A DNA stretch of 64,000 nucleotides from Actinomycetota bacterium (GTDB lineage: Bacteria; Actinomycetota; Actinomycetes; Streptosporangiales; Streptosporangiaceae). Positions 61,902 through 64,000 of the stretch are shown here, piece by piece (position 1 is the first letter of the stretch; the number at the start of each line of letters is the position of its first letter). Location of the stretch: NCBI GenBank assembly GCA_027313705.1, contig DAHVDE010000118.1, forward strand, positions 62,001 to 126,000, read 5' to 3'. Position numbers and translations under genes: made by a program. Under the pieces are notes generated by a model. The model saw only the letters and a program-made list of their open reading frames with translations, had not been told where the DNA came from and searched no databases.

Positions 61902-63094
61902 GCTGCGCCTCCTAAGTCCGCCGCCTGCGCGGCGGACTTGACCGACTGCGGCCCGCAGCCGCAGCTCTCCCTGCGCACCAGCCGGGTCGGCAGTGCGATG
62001 TCGCGGCCGCGCGGGCTTTCCTTCGCCTGGCCGGAGCGGTTGATCATCGAGTACAAGGTCTCGAACGCGGTGGCACCGAGATCTTGGATGGACTGGCGGA
62101 CGCTGGTGAGCTGCGGACGCAGGTGCCTGGCTACCGGCATGTCGTCGAATCCGGTCACGGCCACGTCGCCTGGCACCGAGATGCCGTGCGCGGCCAGGGC
62201 GTGCAGCACCCCGATCGCCGACTGGTCGTTCGCGCAGACGATTGCCCTGGGCAGCCGGACACCGCCGGCGATCAGCCGTTCGATGGCCTGAGCGCCGCCC
62301 GCGGCCTGATAACCGCCGCGCCAGTCGTCGCCTGCCAGCAGCGTGACCCCGGCAGCGGCCGCTTCGCTGGCCAGCGCACGGCCTCTGGTCAGGCTGTCGG
62401 GACTGCCCTCGTGACCGGCAAGGAACGCGAACGTGGCGTAACCATGGTCGTGGATCAGGTGCCTGGCCAGCGCCCGCATCCCGCCCTCGTTGTCGCCGTG
62501 CACGTTGACCGTGCTGCTTGTCGGCTCACCGGCCAAGGTGACCACGGGAACCTGACGTGACAGCCGCTCTAGCTCGGCCGGCGACAGCACGCGATCGTGC
62601 AGGATCAGGCCGTCGCTCTTGCGTGCCAGCGCGAGCACACGCCGGCCAGCGTCAGGCTCATCCAAACCGACGGACCGGATCAGCAGGTCGAAGCCGTGGC
62701 GCTGAGCCACGATCTCCATCCCCCTGTTGATCATGTCGGGGAACTGCAGGTTCTCGTCCTCGTCGGCGAACATGCTGCTGTCATGCCAGCGTGGCCGACG
62801 GACGATCACGCCGACGACCTCCTTCAGCCGGACGCTGAGCGCCCGTGCCGCGCCGTCGGGCGCGAACCCGAGCTCGGCCACGGCGCGAAGGACCCGGTCC
62901 CTGGTCTCCTGGCGGGGATTCTGCTGCCCGTTGAGCACGCGGGATACCGAGGCAATGGACACCCCGGCCACCCGCGCGACATCGTAAATCGTCGGTGCCT
63001 GATCCCCGTGACCGCCGGCCGACGCGGCACCAGGTGCCTGGTACTCAAGCGCGGGATCGTCGAAGCTCACTCGTCCTCCGGACGGCCGGGTCAA
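61892..63094 (-). CDS. LacI-family transcriptional repressor
   Basis: A regulator of 400 residues. The HTH and hinge are TIYDVARVAGVSIASVSRVLNG (about 35-56) and REDRVLRAVAELGF-like TRDRVLRAVAELGF. The periplasmic-binding-protein-like sensor domain contains VTGFDDMPVARHLRPQLTSVRQ. An extra 30 residues precede the HTH. Two AAGCGCTT sites upstream are the probable operators. Its gene leads the importer-glucosidase operon, so it should repress until an oligosaccharide binds. Confidence 0.92.
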   Translation of the reverse strand: MTRPSGGRVSFDDPALEYQAPGAASAGGHGDQAPTIYDVARVAGVSIASVSRVLNGQQNPRQETRDRVLRAVAELGFAPDGAARALSVRLKEVVGVIVRRPRWHDSSMFADEDENLQFPDMINRGMEIVAQRHGFDLLIRSVGLDEPDAGRRVLALARKSDGLILHDRVLSPAELERLSRQVPVVTLAGEPTSSTVNVHGDNEGGMRALARHLIHDHGYATFAFLAGHEGSPDSLTRGRALASEAAAAGVTLLAGDDWRGGYQAAGGAQAIERLIAGGVRLPRAIVCANDQSAIGVLHALAAHGISVPGDVAVTGFDDMPVARHLRPQLTSVRQSIQDLGATAFETLYSMINRSGQAKESPRGRDIALPTRLVRRESCGCGPQSVKSAAQAADLGGAACA

Positions 63095-63113
63095 CCATGG
63101 GGGTGACGCCTGC

Positions 63114-63205
63114 GGGAAGCGCTTACCGCTGTCAGGACCATGACCTGCGCTGATCTCTCAGCGCCCGGGGTTTCACGGTGCTCTTAGCTCGGAAAGCGCT
63201 TACCG
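63114..63205. promoter_or_regulatory. Two LacI-type operators upstream of the operon
   Basis: GGAAGCGCTTACCG (centre 63120.5) and GGAAAGCGCTTACCG (centre 63197.5) share AAGCGCTT with common flanks, 77 bp apart. LacI/CebR-type repressors bind such central-CG palindromes; two sites can loop the DNA. The operon promoter should lie between or beside them. Confidence 0.8.
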
Positions 63206-63693
63206 AAGCGGTTGCGAGCAGCGTAGGACGGACCACACAAGGTCACAAGAACAAGGAAGAACCGTTACACTACCGTGACATCGACGCTAATTTTGTGTTG
63301 CAGTCCCGCACTTCCGGCCCGGCGGCGCACCGACCGGTGCGTGGCGTAGCGCCGGATCAGCCAGTGCCGGCCACCAGGCAGATACATGACACGGCGGGCA
63401 TCTTTCGCCCCTGTACGGAATACCTGCCAAAGCGGCGAAGATTTCGAGTATATTGCCTGCTCCGGAAGGGAAAAGAGAGAGGAAAGCCGTACAGAGTTAG
63501 CGTAAAATCATAACCCTGTACGGCTTTCCTGCATTTAAGGCGCCAGCGCCGTAACCGGAACTGGCAGATTGCAATGGGGAAGAGGCGCGGCGGACTCGCA
63601 GGACTCCCTGACTCGCCTCAGCCACTCCCCGCCAGCCCGAGCACCGACGCGCGGTGTCCGCCAACGGCAGTCAGGCTGTTATTTCGTGCCCGG
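63206..63693. other. Intergenic region, no gene seen
   Basis: This 488-bp stretch shows no credible reading frame with family similarity. It holds the 15-bp inverted repeat described separately and an AT-richer block around 63270-63300. Confidence 0.5.
63480..63530. terminator. 15-bp inverted repeat, possible terminator
   Basis: AGGAAAGCCGTACAG (63480-63494) pairs exactly with 63516-63530 around a 21-nt AT-rich loop that contains CGTAAAATCATAA. A typical U-run is lacking. A binding site for a dimer, or a terminator for the gene at 63694, are both possible. Confidence 0.5.
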
Positions 63694-64000
63694 CTATTTC
63701 GTGCCCGGCTTGCGTGCCTGTGACGTGGATGATCGCGCCGCGCCCGCCGGCTTCTTGCCGTCCGCCGCCCCGTTCATGTGCTGCTCGAGCGCCTTCATGA
63801 GGCGCGGTGCCAGCTGCTCGGCCAGAGCTGGTGCCAGCGCCGACGCCAGTTCGCCGGCAAACATCTCGGCGATGAGCATCTTTTCGAGCAAGTCGGTGCG
63901 TGAGGCACCGCGCATGCCGCCGAATGCGGAGTCGAAGAAGGCGGCTTTCGCCATTCCGCGCACCGCAGGCTCCGACGCTCCGGACTCACTGAGTATTTCG
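63694..64000 (-). CDS. Hypothetical protein (partial, C-terminal part)
   Basis: The frame is open to the window edge, giving 101 residues. The segment RTDLLEKMLIAEMFAGELASALAPALAEQLAPRLMKALEQHM is an amphipathic helical stretch with an ALAPALAEQLAPRL pattern seen in actinobacterial hypothetical proteins; the tail is Lys/Pro/Ser-rich. The DNA at the stop is a tandem duplication of 15 bp, so PGTK and a stop codon occur twice (TAG, then TAA). Function unknown. Confidence 0.6.
   Translation of the reverse strand, partial: EILSESGASEPAVRGMAKAAFFDSAFGGMRGASRTDLLEKMLIAEMFAGELASALAPALAEQLAPRLMKALEQHMNGAADGKKPAGAARSSTSQARKPGTK

Noticed and set aside
63178-63513. Plus-strand frame of 111 residues beginning in the LacI operator
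   Set aside because: Starts inside an operator and ends in the inverted repeat; no similarity.

Overview
The window is high-GC (roughly 65-70%) actinobacterial chromosome. Lineage markers are RbpA, DUF3099, DUF3817 and DUF6457 proteins, an InhA-like enoyl reductase behind its FabG partner, a polyprenol-phosphate mannose synthase, frequent GTG/TTG starts and 4-bp ATGA/GTGA gene overlaps. An aerobic soil actinomycete is the best guess; a Streptosporangiales-like lineage is possible, but I cannot fix the genus. There is no rRNA, CRISPR array, phage or insertion sequence; both ends cut genes.

Layout. 0-3.5 kb: truncated solute-binding lipoprotein, FASII reductases (fabG-fabI), dodecin, a DUF3099 protein and a small terminated RNA with C-rich loops resembling 6C RNA. 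3.6-7.7 kb: PadR regulator with a palindromic operator, then molybdenum-cofactor genes moaA-mobA-DUF6457 and an FAD oxidoreductase. 7.7-16.6 kb: selenocysteine machinery (selA-selB, tRNA-Sec, selD), interrupted by a repeat-tailed membrane protein, decayed gene remnants and an acyl-CoA synthetase. 16.6-20.5 kb: GT87 mannosyltransferase, TetR regulator, DMT transporter, then an array of imperfect repeats and a G-rich tract. 20.5-26.5 kb: formate dehydrogenase operon fdhA-fdhB-nrfD with divergent fdhD. fdhA is read through an in-frame UGA followed at once by a SECIS-like hairpin, so it is a selenoprotein. 26.5-34 kb: lipoprotein, decayed YbaK and ATP-grasp genes, sulfotransferase, ABC exporter, enoyl-CoA hydratase, small HTH protein and ABC-F ATPase. 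34-44.5 kb: ECF sigma factor with a membrane partner, secreted proteins, a divergent PRPP synthetase, an adenylate kinase, a tight operon (DUF3817, two RNA methyltransferases, a phosphodiesterase), rbpA behind a SigR-type promoter, and Ppm synthase. 44.6-53.4 kb: structured inverted repeat, acs, MFS transporter, MhuD-like heme monooxygenase, NHL-repeat secreted protein, ClpX-type zinc-finger protein and CDF metal transporter. 53.4-63.2 kb: LacI regulator with two operators, a family-5 ABC importer and a GH3 glucosidase, read as an oligosaccharide-uptake operon.

How the genes work together. MoaA and MobA act in making the Mo-bis-MGD cofactor, FdhD supplies its sulfur ligand, SelD, SelA, tRNA-Sec and SelB insert selenocysteine, and FdhA/B/NrfD is the membrane formate dehydrogenase that uses all of them, all within about 22 kb. 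The right end forms a second coherent unit for glycoside uptake and hydrolysis under LacI control.
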